From Rhodovulum robiginosum (GTDB lineage Bacteria > Pseudomonadota > Alphaproteobacteria > Rhodobacterales > Rhodobacteraceae): 64,000 nucleotides of DNA. The translations under genes and the position numbers were made by a program. Positions 1-10,373 of the stretch are shown piece by piece; positions within the stretch are counted from its first letter, which is position 1, and every line of letters starts with the position of its first letter. The stretch lies in contig NZ_RWGU01000051.1 in assembly GCF_003944755.1 (NCBI RefSeq), positions 186,001 through 250,000 on the forward strand, given 5' to 3'. Below the pieces are notes generated by a model. That model saw only the letters and a program-made list of their open reading frames with translations, did not search any database and was not told where the DNA came from.

Positions 1-621
1 GCCGATCTGCGCGACGCGACGCTGACCGGCGCCCGACTTATGGTGCTGACAACCGGCGCGCTCGACGATCTGCGCGATGCGCCCCGGGCCGGGTTCGAGA
101 TGGCCCTGGACCGGCTGGCCGCCGCCGGCGCGCACATCGAGCACCACGAGGCGCCCGAGGTGGCCGAGGCGCTGCCGCTGTCGGGGGTGCTTTACACCAC
201 CGAGGCCTACGCCACCTGGCGCGAGGCCATCGAGGCCGCGCCCGACAAGATGTTCGGCGAGATCCTCAAGAGGTTCCGCGCGGGCGGCACCCATTCCGGC
301 GCCGATTACGTGGCTGCCTGGCAGCGGCTGGACGCGCTGCGCGCCCGGTGGGCGGCGCGGGCGGCGGGCTTTGACGCGGTACTGATGCCCACCTGCCCGA
401 TCTCGCCCCCCTCTGTCGCCCGGCTGATGGAGGATCCCGACTACTATGTCACCGAAAACCTGCTGACCCTGCGCAACACCCGCATCGGCAACCTGATGGG
501 GGTGCCCGCGCTGAGCCTGCCCACCGGCGTGCCGGCGGCGGGGATCACCCTGGCCGGCCTGCCGGGGGGCGAGGAACGGCTGCTGAGGCTCGGGGCCGCG
601 GCCGAAGCGGCGCTGACCTAA
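1..621 (+). CDS. Amidase family protein, C-terminal part (5' end outside window)
   Basis: The reading frame is open from the first base and ends at a TAA at 619-621, so about 206 C-terminal residues of a longer protein are present. The segment DAVLMPTCPISPP and the later GNLMGVPALSLPTG are typical of the C-terminal part of amidase-signature enzymes (GatA-like, substrate amide hydrolysis). The catalytic Ser-Ser-Lys core lies upstream and cannot be seen. Substrate is unknown. A GC-rich hairpin (644-660) without a T-run follows the stop and may be a weak terminator. The next gene is on the same strand after a 138-base gap. Confidence 0.85.
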   Translation, partial: ADLRDATLTGARLMVLTTGALDDLRDAPRAGFEMALDRLAAAGAHIEHHEAPEVAEALPLSGVLYTTEAYATWREAIEAAPDKMFGEILKRFRAGGTHSGADYVAAWQRLDALRARWAARAAGFDAVLMPTCPISPPSVARLMEDPDYYVTENLLTLRNTRIGNLMGVPALSLPTGVPAAGITLAGLPGGEERLLRLGAAAEAALT

Positions 622-759
622 AAGCCACAACTCGCAGGCATGGGCCGGGCGCGGCCCGGCGCCGCGCTGGACCCGGACGGGGCGAGCCGGTATCGTCAGG
701 CCATAACCGGGGCGCCAGACGATCCCGGCCTGAGGCAGTAACATAACAAGACAGGGTCA

Positions 760-1941
760 ATGGCCTTTCCCGAGCGGTTTTCGAACCTGCCAGAATACGC
801 TTTTCCGCGGCTCAGAGGGCTGCTGGACCATCACGCGCCCGGCGGCGCGCCTTTACACATGAGCATCGGCGAGCCGCAACATGCCTTCCCCGACTGGGTG
901 GGCGGTGTCATCGTCCAGCATGCGCAGGAGTTCGGCAAATATCCCCCCAACGACGGCACACCCGAACTGCGCAGCGCGATCACCGACTGGCTGGCGCGCC
1001 GCTACGGCGTTCTGTTGTCGCCGGACACGCAGATATCGGTACTGAACGGCACCCGCGAGGGGCTGTTCAACGCGGCGCTCGCGCTCTGCCCCGAGCAGAA
1101 GGCCGGCGACAAGCCGGTGATCCTGACGCCGAACCCTTTTTACCAGGTCTATTCCGTTGCCGCGCTGGCCGCCTCGGCCGAGCCCGTTTACGTGCCGGCC
1201 ACCGTCGGGACAGGCTATCTGCCCGACTACACCGCGCTGCCGGCCGAATTGTTGAACCGGGTGGCCATCGCCTATATCTGCTCGCCGTCCAACCCGCAGG
1301 GCGCGGTGGCCGACAAGGCGTACTGGGCCGAGCTGTTGCGGCTGGCCGAAAAGCACGACTTTCAGGTCTTCGCCGACGAGTGCTATTCCGAGGTCTTTCG
1401 TGAAACGCCGCCCCCCGGCGCGCTGGAGGCCGCCCACGAGATCGGCGCCGACCCCGAGCGCGTGCTGGTGTTCCATTCGCTTTCGAAACGCTCGAACCTG
1501 CCGGGGCTGCGCTCGGGCTTCGTTGCCGGCGGCCCGGCGAGCCTGACACGGATCAAGCAGTTGCGCGCCTATGCCGGCGCGCCCCTGCCGATACCCCTGC
1601 AACGGGTGGCCGAGAGGCTATGGGCCGACGAGGCGCATGTGGCCCACAGCCGAGCCCTCTACCAGCGCAAATACGGTATTGCCGACACTGTCTTCTCGGG
1701 CCTGCCCGATTATCGCCGGCCTGCGGCGGGGTTCTTCTTGTGGCTGCCGGTCGAGGATGGCGAGGCGGCGGCGCTGAAACTTTGGCAAGAGACCGGGGTG
1801 CGGGTGCTGCCCGGCGCGTATCTGTCGCGCGACGTGGGCGACGAAAACCCCGGAGCCGGCTATATCCGGGTCGCTATGGTGGCCCCGGAGCAAGAATTGC
1901 AGCACGGGCTGATCCGGCTTCGTGACTGTCTGTACGGTTGA
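760..1941 (+). CDS. PLP-dependent class I/II aminotransferase (DapC-like)
   Basis: The 393-residue protein has the fold-type I aminotransferase pattern: SIGEPQH near residue 35, SPSNPQG near 175, the PLP phenol-oxygen Asp in FADECYSE (D206) and the Schiff-base lysine in SLSKRSN (K243), followed by the phosphate-binding Arg in GLRSGF. Closest by eye to N-succinyldiaminopimelate aminotransferases of lysine/peptidoglycan precursor synthesis, but the substrate is inferred only from family resemblance. The only upstream ribosome site is a weak AGGG before the ATG. ftsK starts 13 bases downstream, so the two are probably co-transcribed, which fits a cell-wall/division context. Confidence 0.85.
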   Translation: MAFPERFSNLPEYAFPRLRGLLDHHAPGGAPLHMSIGEPQHAFPDWVGGVIVQHAQEFGKYPPNDGTPELRSAITDWLARRYGVLLSPDTQISVLNGTREGLFNAALALCPEQKAGDKPVILTPNPFYQVYSVAALAASAEPVYVPATVGTGYLPDYTALPAELLNRVAIAYICSPSNPQGAVADKAYWAELLRLAEKHDFQVFADECYSEVFRETPPPGALEAAHEIGADPERVLVFHSLSKRSNLPGLRSGFVAGGPASLTRIKQLRAYAGAPLPIPLQRVAERLWADEAHVAHSRALYQRKYGIADTVFSGLPDYRRPAAGFFLWLPVEDGEAAALKLWQETGVRVLPGAYLSRDVGDENPGAGYIRVAMVAPEQELQHGLIRLRDCLYG

Positions 1942-1954
1942 GGAGGCGAGCAGG

Positions 1955-4801
1955 ATGGCTTCGTACCAGGCGAAACAGCGCAACCCGCTTCTGGATTCCA
2001 ACATGCAGGCCGCGATCGAGCGGCGCGGCAAGGAGTTGCTGGGCCTCGTCCTGATCGCGTTGGGCGCGCTGGCGGCGATGATGCTGGGCTCTTACGTGCC
2101 CGAAGACCCGAGCTGGCTGTCGGCCACCGACGCGCCGGCGGAAAACCTGCTGGGCCGGTTCGGCGCCTCGCTGGCCTCGCCGCTTTACATCATCGTGGGC
2201 TGGGGCAGCTGGGGTCTGGCGGCGGTGCTGGGCGTCTGGGGGCTGCGTCTGCTGGCCCACCTGGGCGAAGACCGCGCCCTGGGCCGGCTGATCTTCGCGC
2301 CCATCGCCGTGGCGCTGATGTCGGTCTACGCCTCGACCCACGTGCCGCCCGAAACCTGGAGCCACAGTTTCGGGCTGGGCGGGCTGTTCGGCGACACCGC
2401 ACTGGGGGCGGTGCTGGGCGTCGCGCCGGTGACCGCCGGGCTGGGCCTCAAGATCATGGCCGGGCTGTCGGGGCTGGCGGCGGTGGCGCTGGGCCTGTTC
2501 GTCCTGGGGGTGGACGGCGACGAGTTGAAAGCGTTCTTCCGCTTCCTGCTGGTGGGCGTGATCATGTCTTACGCCGGGATCATGTCGCTGCTGGGCCGCT
2601 CTGCGCGGGGTGCGCTGCGCATTGCGCAGACGCTGAATGACAGGCAACGCTCCGAACGCTCGGCCCGCGCCGAACGCCGGTCCGAACGCCGCGCCGCTGC
2701 ACACGAACCCCCGCGCGTGACGCGCCGGGCCCCCGTTTCGGCGGCCCCGGCCCCGGCGGTCGAGTCCGAAGACGCGCTGCCGGTTTCCGCGCGTCCCGGA
2801 CTGTTCTCGCGCCTGCCCGCGCTGGTCCGCCGGTCGCCCGAGCCCGAGGTGGAGCCCGAACTGGTCGAACCCGAACTGCCCGAGACGGACGAGGCGTTCG
2901 CCCCGGTCTCGGAAGAGCGGATCAAGGCGCGCATCGCCGATGTCATCAAGAGCCGTGCCCGGCAGACCCCGAGCCTGACCGCGCTGCGGCCAGAGCCGCC
3001 GGTGGTGCGCAACCGGCGCGGTCCCCAGCCGCTGATCGCGGATGCCGCGCCGCGCGGCGTGGCGGCCGAGCCGCCGCTGGGCATGCCCGAAACTGCACCG
3101 GCCGAGGAGGCGCCAGAGGCGCAGGAGGAGGCGCCGCTGATGCTTCAGCCGGCGTCGCCGCCGCGCCCGTCCGCCGCGGCGCAGGCCGCGCGCCCGGTCG
3201 TTCAGCACCCGCCCAAGCGCGCGCCCCAGCCCTCGCGCCAGGCCCGGCAAGAGGCTCAGCCGGCGCTGCAATTCGACGACCCTGCGGCGGGCTACGAACA
3301 TCCGCCCCTGTCGCTCTTGACCAACCCTGCCGTGATCGAGCGGCTGCACCTGTCCGACGAGGCGTTGGAGGAAAACGCCCGGATGCTGGAAAACGTTCTG
3401 GACGATTACGGCGTCAAGGGCGAGATCGTCAGCGTGCGCCCCGGCCCGGTGGTCACCATGTACGAACTGGAACCGGCCCCCGGCCTCAAGGCCAGCCGGG
3501 TGATCGGGCTGGCCGACGACATCGCGCGGTCGATGTCTGCGCTGTCGGCGCGGGTCTCGACCGTGCCGGGCCGCAGCGTGATCGGCATCGAGCTGCCCAA
3601 CGCCGAGCGCGAAAAGGTGGTCTTGCGCGAAATCCTGTCGGCGCGCGATTTCGGCGATTCGCAGATGCGGCTGCCGCTGGCGCTGGGCAAGGATATCGGC
3701 GGCGACCCGGTGGTCGCCAACCTCGCCAAGATGCCCCACCTGCTGATCGCGGGCACCACGGGCTCGGGCAAGTCGGTGGCGATCAACACGATGATCCTGT
3801 CGCTGCTCTACAAGCTCAGCCCAGAGGAATGCCGGCTGATCATGATCGACCCCAAGATGCTGGAACTCAGCGTCTATGACGGCATCCCGCACCTGCTGTC
3901 GCCCGTCGTCACCGACCCAAAGAAGGCTGTCGTGGCGCTGAAATGGGTCGTGGGCGAGATGGAGGAACGCTACCGCAAGATGTCCAAGATGGGCGTGCGC
4001 AACATCGAGGGCCATAACGGCCGGGTGCGCGACGCGCTGGCCAAGGGCGAGATGTTCTCGCGCACGGTGCAGACCGGGTTCGACGACGAGACCGGCGAGC
4101 CGATCTTCGAGACAGAGGAGTTCGCCCCCGAGGCGCTGCCCTACATCGTGGTCATCGTCGATGAGATGGCCGACCTGATGATGGTCGCCGGCAAGGAGAT
4201 CGAGGCCTGCATCCAGCGCCTGGCGCAGATGGCGCGGGCCAGCGGCATCCACCTGATCATGGCCACCCAGCGCCCCTCGGTCGACGTCATCACCGGCACG
4301 ATCAAGGCCAACTTCCCGACCCGGATCAGCTTCCAGGTGACGGGCAAGATCGACAGCCGCACCATCCTTGGCGAGCAGGGCGCCGAGCAGCTGCTGGGCA
4401 TGGGTGACATGCTGTACATGGCCGGTGGTGCCAAGATCACCCGTGTGCACGGCCCGTTCGTGTCCGACGAGGAGGTGGAAGAGATCGTGCGCTACCTCAA
4501 GGCCTACGGCCCGCCCGACTATGTGGGCGGCGTGGTCGAGGGCCCCGACGACGACAAGGAAAGCGATATCGACCTTGTGCTGGGCCTTGGCGGCAATACA
4601 GACGGCGAGGATGCGCTTTACGACCAGGCGGTGGCCATCGTGCTGAAAGACCGCAAATGCTCGACCTCCTACATCCAGCGCAAGCTGGCCATCGGATACA
4701 ACAAGGCTGCGCGGCTGGTCGAGCAGATGGAGGAAGAGGGCGTGGTCAGCGCGGCCAACCACGTGGGCAAGCGCGAGATCCTGGTGCCCGAGCAGGGCTG
4801 A
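1955..4801 (+). CDS. ftsK: DNA translocase FtsK
   Basis: This is a septal DNA pump that resolves and segregates chromosome ends at division. The 948-residue protein has about four N-terminal membrane segments (roughly residues 20-190), a long Pro/Ala/Glu-rich linker (about 230-450), the beta/alpha translocase motor with Walker [11 protein letters not shown] near residue 600 and Walker [13 protein letters not shown] near 730, and a C-terminal winged-helix gamma domain ([20 protein letters not shown]) that reads KOPS sites. An in-frame ATG at 1922 lies inside the aminotransferase gene; the ATG at 1955 is preferred because GAGGAGG sits just upstream. lolA follows. Confidence 0.97.
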   Translation: MASYQAKQRNPLLDSNMQAAIERRGKELLGLVLIALGALAAMMLGSYVPEDPSWLSATDAPAENLLGRFGASLASPLYIIVGWGSWGLAAVLGVWGLRLLAHLGEDRALGRLIFAPIAVALMSVYASTHVPPETWSHSFGLGGLFGDTALGAVLGVAPVTAGLGLKIMAGLSGLAAVALGLFVLGVDGDELKAFFRFLLVGVIMSYAGIMSLLGRSARGALRIAQTLNDRQRSERSARAERRSERRAAAHEPPRVTRRAPVSAAPAPAVESEDALPVSARPGLFSRLPALVRRSPEPEVEPELVEPELPETDEAFAPVSEERIKARIADVIKSRARQTPSLTALRPEPPVVRNRRGPQPLIADAAPRGVAAEPPLGMPETAPAEEAPEAQEEAPLMLQPASPPRPSAAAQAARPVVQHPPKRAPQPSRQARQEAQPALQFDDPAAGYEHPPLSLLTNPAVIERLHLSDEALEENARMLENVLDDYGVKGEIVSVRPGPVVTMYELEPAPGLKASRVIGLADDIARSMSALSARVSTVPGRSVIGIELPNAEREKVVLREILSARDFGDSQMRLPLALGKDIGGDPVVANLAKMPHLLIAGTTGSGKSVAINTMILSLLYKLSPEECRLIMIDPKMLELSVYDGIPHLLSPVVTDPKKAVVALKWVVGEMEERYRKMSKMGVRNIEGHNGRVRDALAKGEMFSRTVQTGFDDETGEPIFETEEFAPEALPYIVVIVDEMADLMMVAGKEIEACIQRLAQMARASGIHLIMATQRPSVDVITGTIKANFPTRISFQVTGKIDSRTILGEQGAEQLLGMGDMLYMAGGAKITRVHGPFVSDEEVEEIVRYLKAYGPPDYVGGVVEGPDDDKESDIDLVLGLGGNTDGEDALYDQAVAIVLKDRKCSTSYIQRKLAIGYNKAARLVEQMEEEGVVSAANHVGKREILVPEQG

Positions 4802-4861
4802 TCGCTGCGTTGTGACCGGCTTCGGGCTGGCAAGTGCGATGCGGAGCGGTAGAGTGCGCGC

Positions 4862-5458
4862 ATGAAAACGCTCAGCCTCGCCTTCGCCCTGTTGTTCGCC
4901 GCGCTTCCCGCGCTCGCCGATCCGATCCCGCTGGCCGAGCTGTCGCGCTACCTCAACGGCATCGAAACCGCCCAGGGGCGGTTTACCCAGGTCAATGGCG
5001 ACCGGTCGGTCTCGACCGGCACCGTCTACATCCGGCGCCCGGGGCGCATCCGCTTCGAGTACGACCCGCCCAATGATGCGCTGGTCATGGCCGGAGGCGG
5101 GCAGGTGGCGGTGTTCGACCCGAAGTCGAACCAGCCGCCCGAGCAATACCCGCTGAGCCGCACCCCGCTAAGCCTGATCCTCGACCGGCAGGTGGATCTG
5201 CGCCGCGCGCGGATGGTGGTGGGCTATGGCGCAGAGGGCAGCACGACCCGCGTGACCGCCCAGGACCCGGACAACCCCGATTACGGCACGCTCACGCTGT
5301 TTTTCGCGGACGATCCTGTGCGGCTTGTCCAATGGGTCGTCGACGACGGCAGCGGCAGCCCGGTGCGCGTTGCGCTGGACGACCTAGAGACGGGTGTCAG
5401 CTTGGGCGCCAGCCTGTTCAATATCGTGCTGGAGGCCCGCAAGCGCGGCGAAGACTGA
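4862..5458 (+). CDS. lolA: Outer-membrane lipoprotein carrier LolA
   Basis: LolA is the periplasmic chaperone that takes lipoproteins from the LolCDE transporter to the outer membrane. The 198-residue product starts with a clear Sec signal (MKTLSLAFALLFAALPALA, then DP). The mature part carries LolA hallmarks: a GRFTQ segment near residue 40, PGRIRFEYDPP near 60 and repeated beta-strand spacing through the end. Length fits the family (about 200). It lies 60 bases after ftsK on the same strand, an arrangement common in this bacterial family. A strong hairpin (5524-5550) ends the unit. Confidence 0.95.
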   Translation: MKTLSLAFALLFAALPALADPIPLAELSRYLNGIETAQGRFTQVNGDRSVSTGTVYIRRPGRIRFEYDPPNDALVMAGGGQVAVFDPKSNQPPEQYPLSRTPLSLILDRQVDLRRARMVVGYGAEGSTTRVTAQDPDNPDYGTLTLFFADDPVRLVQWVVDDGSGSPVRVALDDLETGVSLGASLFNIVLEARKRGED

Positions 5459-5523
5459 CCGCGGCAAGACGGCCGGCCGACCCTTTTGGCAAACAGCCGG
5501 TGGCAACGGGGCGGTGGAAAGGA

Positions 5524-5550
5524 AACGCCGCGCCCGGGCGGCGCGGCGTT
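5524..5550. terminator. Bidirectional hairpin between lolA and the CTERM gene
   Basis: A perfect 11-bp inverted repeat, AACGCCGCGCC / GGCGCGGCGTT, with a 5-base loop lies between two convergent genes. It is followed on the plus strand by GGTTTTG. It probably terminates both lolA and the opposing gene. Confidence 0.75.
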
Positions 5551-5572
5551 GGTTTTGCGCCTGTCCCGGGGC

Positions 5573-6328
5573 TCAGGCGGACCTGCGGCGTTTGAACAGG
5601 CCGATCATGACAATGCCCAACCCGAGAAGCGGCAGCGACGCGGGCAGCGGAACCTCACCGGGGCCATCCGCCTCGGCCATGATATTGCGGAAGAACTGCT
5701 GCGACTGCGTCGACGCCGGGTCGTCGTTGAAGTTGCCGTCGCCCAGGCCGACCACCCAGCCGCTGCCATAGCCGATTTTGACAACGGCGGCATCGCCGTC
5801 GCTATCGGTGGCTAGGGTGGTGTAGGCCCCCGCGGTGAAGTCGGTCCCGGCGACGAAGCCGAGGCTGGTGCCCGCCACACCATTGGCGAGCAGCGCGTCG
5901 CTGCTGGCGGCCCATGTGCCTCCGGATGCCCCGTTTCCGGTCACGCTGAGACCGAACGGGGTAAACCAACTGTTGTAGTTGCCGGCCGAGTTGACAGACG
6001 TGTTGTCGGCCCCGATCACCAGTGTGCCACCTGCCGCGACAAAGCTCTGGAGCGCGGCGATCTCGGGCGCGGTTGAGGCCGTGTCGAGCATGCCGGTGTA
6101 AAACACGTCGAGACCGGCCAGATAGGCCGCGCTCACGGTGCCGGTGCCGGCGGTCACGGAATGCCCGTCATTGATGATCGCGTTGCGGATGTCATCATAA
6201 TTGCCGCCATCCAGCTGATATGACAAATAGGTCCGCGACGAATCCAGGCTGCCGATCGAGGCGGCCATGGCCGGCGCTGCCGACACGGCCGCGACCGCGA
6301 GCGCGAAACAAAGGTTTTTGAACATCAT
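5573..6328 (-). CDS. VPLPA-CTERM sorting-domain surface protein
   Basis: A 251-residue exported protein. It has an N-terminal signal peptide (FALAVAAVSAAPAMA) and a C-terminal tripartite sorting tail: the VPLPAS motif, a hydrophobic stretch (LPLLGLGIVMIGLF) and a basic end KRRRSA. VPLPA-CTERM tails are known substrates of exosortase-type enzymes that remove the tail and anchor the protein; no exosortase is in this window. The central part (a GGTLVIGAD segment near residue 97, a GYGSGWVVGLGDGNF segment near 190) resembles the class-I glutamine-amidotransferase-like fold of DUF4350-type proteins, but I see no catalytic triad. Function unknown. Confidence 0.85.
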   Translation of the reverse strand: MMFKNLCFALAVAAVSAAPAMAASIGSLDSSRTYLSYQLDGGNYDDIRNAIINDGHSVTAGTGTVSAAYLAGLDVFYTGMLDTASTAPEIAALQSFVAAGGTLVIGADNTSVNSAGNYNSWFTPFGLSVTGNGASGGTWAASSDALLANGVAGTSLGFVAGTDFTAGAYTTLATDSDGDAAVVKIGYGSGWVVGLGDGNFNDDPASTQSQQFFRNIMAEADGPGEVPLPASLPLLGLGIVMIGLFKRRRSA

Positions 6329-6585
6329 ATTAAAAGCCCCCTGATATCTATGACACTAAAAGGTTGAATGACGGCGCTGTCGCACGTCAATGAAAACCGA
6401 CATGGATAAGCCCCTGATTGCGCGATTCCGACGTTTTTTCGCACAAGGGCGGTTTCACTGCGGCGCTATTGTTTCCCGATGCGAAACAGGTCGTCTTTAT
6501 TTTACATGCAATTGCACACCTGGCCGATGCTGCGAAGCATGTGCTCAACGCAGTGCAGCCGGGTTTTCGGCCGCAGCGTCGCGCC

Positions 6586-7170
6586 CTACCGCCGACGGCA
6601 GCGCCGAAGCTGTGCGTCGTAAGTCGCCGAGCGCGCCGCGACGCGGTGGGACACCCGCACAAGCCACGGCTTGGCGCGATAGCTGCCGCGGGCAAACCCG
6701 GCCTGGCCCTCGTGATAGGCAAGATACTGGTTGCGCGCGTCCGACAGCGCGATGCCGTTCCTCTTGCGGGTCTCGTTCATGTACCAGCCCATGAAATCGG
6801 TAGCATCATAGATGTCGTGCCGCTTGGCGCGCCGGTTGCGGGTGTCGCGCTTGTAGGCGTCCCAGGTGGAATCGATCGCCTGCGCATAACCGTAGGCAGA
6901 GCTTTGCCGGCCCATCGGAATCACGCCGAGGGCGAACCGCAACGGCGTGCGTGCATCGCCGTCGAACTTGCTTTCCTGGTGGATCACCGCCATCTGCACG
7001 TGAACGGGGACGTGCCATCGCCGCTCGGCGCGCTTCATTGCGCGCAGGTATTTCGGCCGCTGGTTCACGATGCTGCAGGCATCGTCCAGATTTCGCGGCG
7101 GCACCCTGTCGCCGCCGCCCCCACAGCCGGCCAGCACCAGCATGAGCGTAAAAAGAAGGACCCTGCTCAT
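6586..7170 (-). CDS. Lytic transglycosylase-like (SLT domain) lipoprotein
   Basis: The start at 7170 is chosen over an upstream ATG (7239) because it gives a perfect lipoprotein signal (MSRVLLFTLMLVLAGC, lipid Cys16) preceded by AGAGGGG. The 194-residue protein has the Slt-type catalytic pattern: HQESKF with the acid Glu66, then SSAYGYAQAIDSTWDAY and a late YLAYHEGQAG that matches the conserved Tyr/Gly block of the fold. It probably cleaves peptidoglycan from the outer membrane side of the periplasm. The DATDFMGWYMNET insertion is typical of alphaproteobacterial members. Confidence 0.85.
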   Translation of the reverse strand: MSRVLLFTLMLVLAGCGGGGDRVPPRNLDDACSIVNQRPKYLRAMKRAERRWHVPVHVQMAVIHQESKFDGDARTPLRFALGVIPMGRQSSAYGYAQAIDSTWDAYKRDTRNRRAKRHDIYDATDFMGWYMNETRKRNGIALSDARNQYLAYHEGQAGFARGSYRAKPWLVRVSHRVAARSATYDAQLRRCRRR

Positions 7171-7249
7171 CTGCCCCTCTGCCTCTTGGTTTTTTATTGA
7201 TTTGAGAATAGTCGAAAACCGCCCCCGGCGAAACGCCAAAGCCGGCCCC

Positions 7250-8131
7250 TCAGATCAGAAATGCGAGAGCGAGCGGCAGCGACACCACCGATATCAGCGT
7301 CGAAACGACGACGAGGCCTGCCACCGCCTCGGCATCGGCGCCGTATTTCTCGGCCAGCAGGTACGAGGTGACGGCGACGGGTGTCGAGACCTGCAAGACC
7401 AGCACCGCGAAGGGCACCGGGTCCAGCTGGAACCACAGCCCCACGCCCCAGGCGGTGGCGATGCAGATCACGACCTTGACGAGCGACAAAACGAAGGACA
7501 GCGCCAGGTGGCTGGGATGCAGCCGCGCGATCGCCACGCCTAACGTGATCAGCATCAGCGGAATCGCCATCTGCCCGATCAGTTCCAGCGTGTTGGTCAG
7601 AAAGACCGGCGTCTGCCAGCCCTGCCAAAGGAACACCCCGCCCAGCAGCGTGGCGCCCACCAGCGGCTCCTTGACCACCTTCAGCGGCGAGCCGCCGCCC
7701 GAGACCAGCCACACCCCGATCGTGAACGAGTAGATCGCCATCACCGCGAACACGACCACGGCATAGCCCAGCCCCTCTTCGCCAAAGGCGAAGAGCGCCA
7801 AAGGCAGGCCCATGTTTCCGGTATTGCCGAAGATGATCGGGGCGAGGTAGGTGCGCCGGTTAAGCCGGCCGATCAGCACCACCAGCAGGCACAGCACCGT
7901 CACGCCCGCATAGGCCACAACCGCCGCGAGCGACAGCGTGGTCAGCGCCGCGGGGTCGATTTCGGTCTTCATCAGCGCGGTGAACACAAGGCATGGCACC
8001 CCGAGCGTCATCGCCAGCCTTGTGACGAACTGCACCCGGTACTCGAACCCCAACCTGACCCAGGCAAAACCCACCGCGGCAAGCAGGAAAACCGGCGCCA
8101 CGATTTCCATCACTGTCAGGACGATGTTCAC
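7250..8131 (-). CDS. AEC (auxin efflux carrier) family transporter
   Basis: A 293-residue integral membrane protein with about ten hydrophobic helices in two similar halves. PIIFGNTGNMGLPLALF near residue 100 is the broken-helix signature of the AEC family (related to bile-acid/auxin carriers), and the C-terminal half holds PVAVTSYLLAEKYGADAE. Substrate unknown; bacterial relatives export malonate, malate or similar organic acids. It stands alone, transcribed towards the transglycosylase and divergent from hspQ. Confidence 0.88.
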   Translation of the reverse strand: MNIVLTVMEIVAPVFLLAAVGFAWVRLGFEYRVQFVTRLAMTLGVPCLVFTALMKTEIDPAALTTLSLAAVVAYAGVTVLCLLVVLIGRLNRRTYLAPIIFGNTGNMGLPLALFAFGEEGLGYAVVVFAVMAIYSFTIGVWLVSGGGSPLKVVKEPLVGATLLGGVFLWQGWQTPVFLTNTLELIGQMAIPLMLITLGVAIARLHPSHLALSFVLSLVKVVICIATAWGVGLWFQLDPVPFAVLVLQVSTPVAVTSYLLAEKYGADAEAVAGLVVVSTLISVVSLPLALAFLI

Positions 8132-8215
8132 AAACTGTTTCCCCGAAAACCGTGCTGTCGCATGGACTTTTTTGCGCTTTCCGGTTTACTAACGAAGGGT
8201 AGGGGCTGCAAACCA

Positions 8216-8542
8216 ATGCTTAAGACGCACGCCAAATATCATTTGGGCCAAGTTGTACGGCACAGAAAACATCCGTTTCGCGGCGTGGTTTTCGATGTCG
8301 ACGCGATGTTTTCGAATTCCGAAGAATGGTATCAGGCTATCCCCGAGGATAGCCGGCCGAGCAAGGACCAGCCCTATTACCACCTGCTGGCCGAGAACGA
8401 CCAAAGCTATTATGTGGCTTACGTGTCCGAGCAAAACCTCTTGCCCGACGAAACCGGCGAACCGGTGGACCACCCCGATCTCGAAGATCTCTTCGGCGAT
8501 TTCGAGGACGGGCATTACCCGCTGCAATTCCAGCTGAACTGA
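8216..8542 (+). CDS. hspQ: Heat shock protein HspQ
   Basis: A 108-residue product matching HspQ/YccV: KYHLGQVVRHRKHPFRGVVFDVD at the N-terminus (quoted in part), QPYYHLLAEN in the centre and YVSEQNLL followed by a DLFGDFEDG tail. HspQ is a heat-induced small protein that binds hemimethylated DNA and in enterobacteria acts as a Lon specificity enhancer. The ATG at 8216 is preferred to the upstream in-frame ATG at 8162, because family members begin with the KYHLGQ block and the extra 18 residues are not conserved. It converges on ggt. Confidence 0.93.
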   Translation: MLKTHAKYHLGQVVRHRKHPFRGVVFDVDAMFSNSEEWYQAIPEDSRPSKDQPYYHLLAENDQSYYVAYVSEQNLLPDETGEPVDHPDLEDLFGDFEDGHYPLQFQLN

Positions 8543-8551
8543 GGCGCCGGG

Positions 8552-10132
8552 CTAGTAGCCCAGCGCGCAGCCGTCCTTGCGCGGGTCCGACGCGCCCTGC
8601 AGCACCCCGCTTTCCTCGTCGATGACGATCGCCTGGGCGCCGCCCAGCGCGCTTTCGGGCGTGGCCACGTCATGGCCCATGCCGGCAAGCTCTGCACGCA
8701 CCGCGTCGCTATAGCCGCGTTCGAGCATCAACTGGCCCTCCAGCGGAAAGCTGCGCGGCGCGTCCAGCGCGGCCTGCGGATCCATCCCGTAATCGACGAC
8801 ATTGGACAGAACCCGCGCATGCCCCGCCGGCTGATAGGGGCCGCCCATTACGCCGAACGGCATGATCACGCGGCCATTCCTTTTCATCATCGCCGGGATG
8901 ATCGTGTGCATCGGGCGTTTGCCGCCGTGGGCCTCGTTCGGGTGGCCCTCGGCCAGGGTAAAGCCCGCGCCGCGGTTCTGGAAATTGATCCCGAACTTCT
9001 CTGACGCCAGGCCCGAGCCGAAGCTGTGGAAGATCGAGTAGATCAGCGACACCACCATCCGGTCGCGGTCGATCACGGTGATGTAAATCGTTTCCTTGTG
9101 CACCGACTCCGACACCGCGGCGGCGTCGGCCATCGGCCGGTCCGGGTCGATCAGTGCGGCCAGTTTCTCGGCCGTCTCGGGCGCCAGCATGTGGTCGAGC
9201 CGCCGGGTCTGCCCGGCGTCGGCGATGAAGCGGTTGCGCGCGTCATAGGCCAGCTTGGCCGCCTCGGCCTCCAGATGGGCGCGGCGCGCGCCCCACGGGT
9301 CCAGCGCGGCGAGGTCGAATTGCGCCAGGATGTTGGCCATCAGGATCGCCGTGGCGCCCTGCCCGTTGGGCGGATGCTCGACCAGCTCGACATCGCGGTA
9401 GGGGCCGCTCAGCGGCGTGGTGTATTCGCAGGCGGTTGCCGCGAAATCGTCCAGCGTGTGCACCCCCCCGACGGCGTTGAGCGAGGCCACCATGTCCTCG
9501 GCCACCTCGCCCTCGTAAAAGGCCGCGCGTCCCTCCATCGCGATTCGGCGCAGCACTTCGGCCTGTTGCGGCGCGCGAAACACCTGGCCCGGCCGCGGCG
9601 GGGCGCCGTTCAGCAGGTAGTGCTCGCGCGCGGCGCCCTGCAACGCGTCGCTCGCGCGCGCCCAGTCAAAGGCGGTGCGCGGGGCCACGGGCACGCCCGC
9701 CGCGGCATAATGGATCGCGGGCGCGAGGCTTGCCTTCAGCCCGGCCCGGCCCCAGTCGCGCGACAGCCGGCAAAAGGCGTCGACCGCACCTGGAACGGTC
9801 ACGGCCTCGGGTCCCTGCGGCGGCACCGCGGCGAGGCCCCGGTCGCGCATCGCGGCGGCCGACAGGGCGGCGGGCGCCCGGCCCGACCCGTTCAGCGCAA
9901 CGATCTCGTCGCTGTCGGATGGGCGGATCAGCACGAAACAGTCGCCGCCCAGCCCGGTCATCTGCGGCTCGCAAATCCCCAGGAGAACGGCGCCGGCCAT
10001 TGCGGCATCGACAGCGTTGCCACCGGCCTCGAGCATCTGCACCGCGACCTTGGCGGCCAGCGGGTGCGACGTGGCGCACATCCCGTTCGTGGCGAAGACG
10101 GGCGAGCGGCCCGGAAGCTGGAAATCGCGCAT
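8552..10132 (-). CDS. ggt: Gamma-glutamyltransferase family protein
   Basis: An N-terminal nucleophile hydrolase that self-cleaves into two subunits and hydrolyses or transfers the gamma-glutamyl group of glutathione and analogues. Seen: GMCATSHPLAAK near the N-terminus, the conserved GNAVDAAMA block, the large subunit EHPPNGQG, and the autocleavage site E|TIYITV, where the Thr would become the new N-terminus; MGGPYQPAGH follows. The start at 10132 (MRDFQLP) has GGAGG eight bases upstream; ATGs at 10150 and 10192 would add non-conserved residues. No signal peptide is evident, so a cytoplasmic GGT-like hydrolase is possible. Length of 526 residues fits the family. Confidence 0.9.
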   Translation of the reverse strand: MRDFQLPGRSPVFATNGMCATSHPLAAKVAVQMLEAGGNAVDAAMAGAVLLGICEPQMTGLGGDCFVLIRPSDSDEIVALNGSGRAPAALSAAAMRDRGLAAVPPQGPEAVTVPGAVDAFCRLSRDWGRAGLKASLAPAIHYAAAGVPVAPRTAFDWARASDALQGAAREHYLLNGAPPRPGQVFRAPQQAEVLRRIAMEGRAAFYEGEVAEDMVASLNAVGGVHTLDDFAATACEYTTPLSGPYRDVELVEHPPNGQGATAILMANILAQFDLAALDPWGARRAHLEAEAAKLAYDARNRFIADAGQTRRLDHMLAPETAEKLAALIDPDRPMADAAAVSESVHKETIYITVIDRDRMVVSLIYSIFHSFGSGLASEKFGINFQNRGAGFTLAEGHPNEAHGGKRPMHTIIPAMMKRNGRVIMPFGVMGGPYQPAGHARVLSNVVDYGMDPQAALDAPRSFPLEGQLMLERGYSDAVRAELAGMGHDVATPESALGGAQAIVIDEESGVLQGASDPRKDGCALGY

Positions 10133-10373
10133 TTCTACAGGTCCTCCCATTCGGTCGGGCCAGACCGTAGACTGCGCGCAAATCGAAGCCAATGTGTAAA
10201 TGGAGGGAGGAAGAGACCTCGACGCCGCGCACTGGGTGGGGGCTGTTGACGCGGCGCCGAGGGAAGCCTTATGCAGCTACAATTCCGAAGTTGGCGCCCG
10301 ACTGCGGCCCCGGTGAGGGCGAAATAAGGCGGTTTTTGGGCGTTGTCACAGATGGCGTGACGGTGCCGGCCGA

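Noticed and set aside
1874-5146. A 1090-residue open frame on the minus strand
   Set aside because: It lies opposite ftsK and lolA, is Arg/His/Gln-rich and shows no domain; it is a shadow of high-GC codon use.
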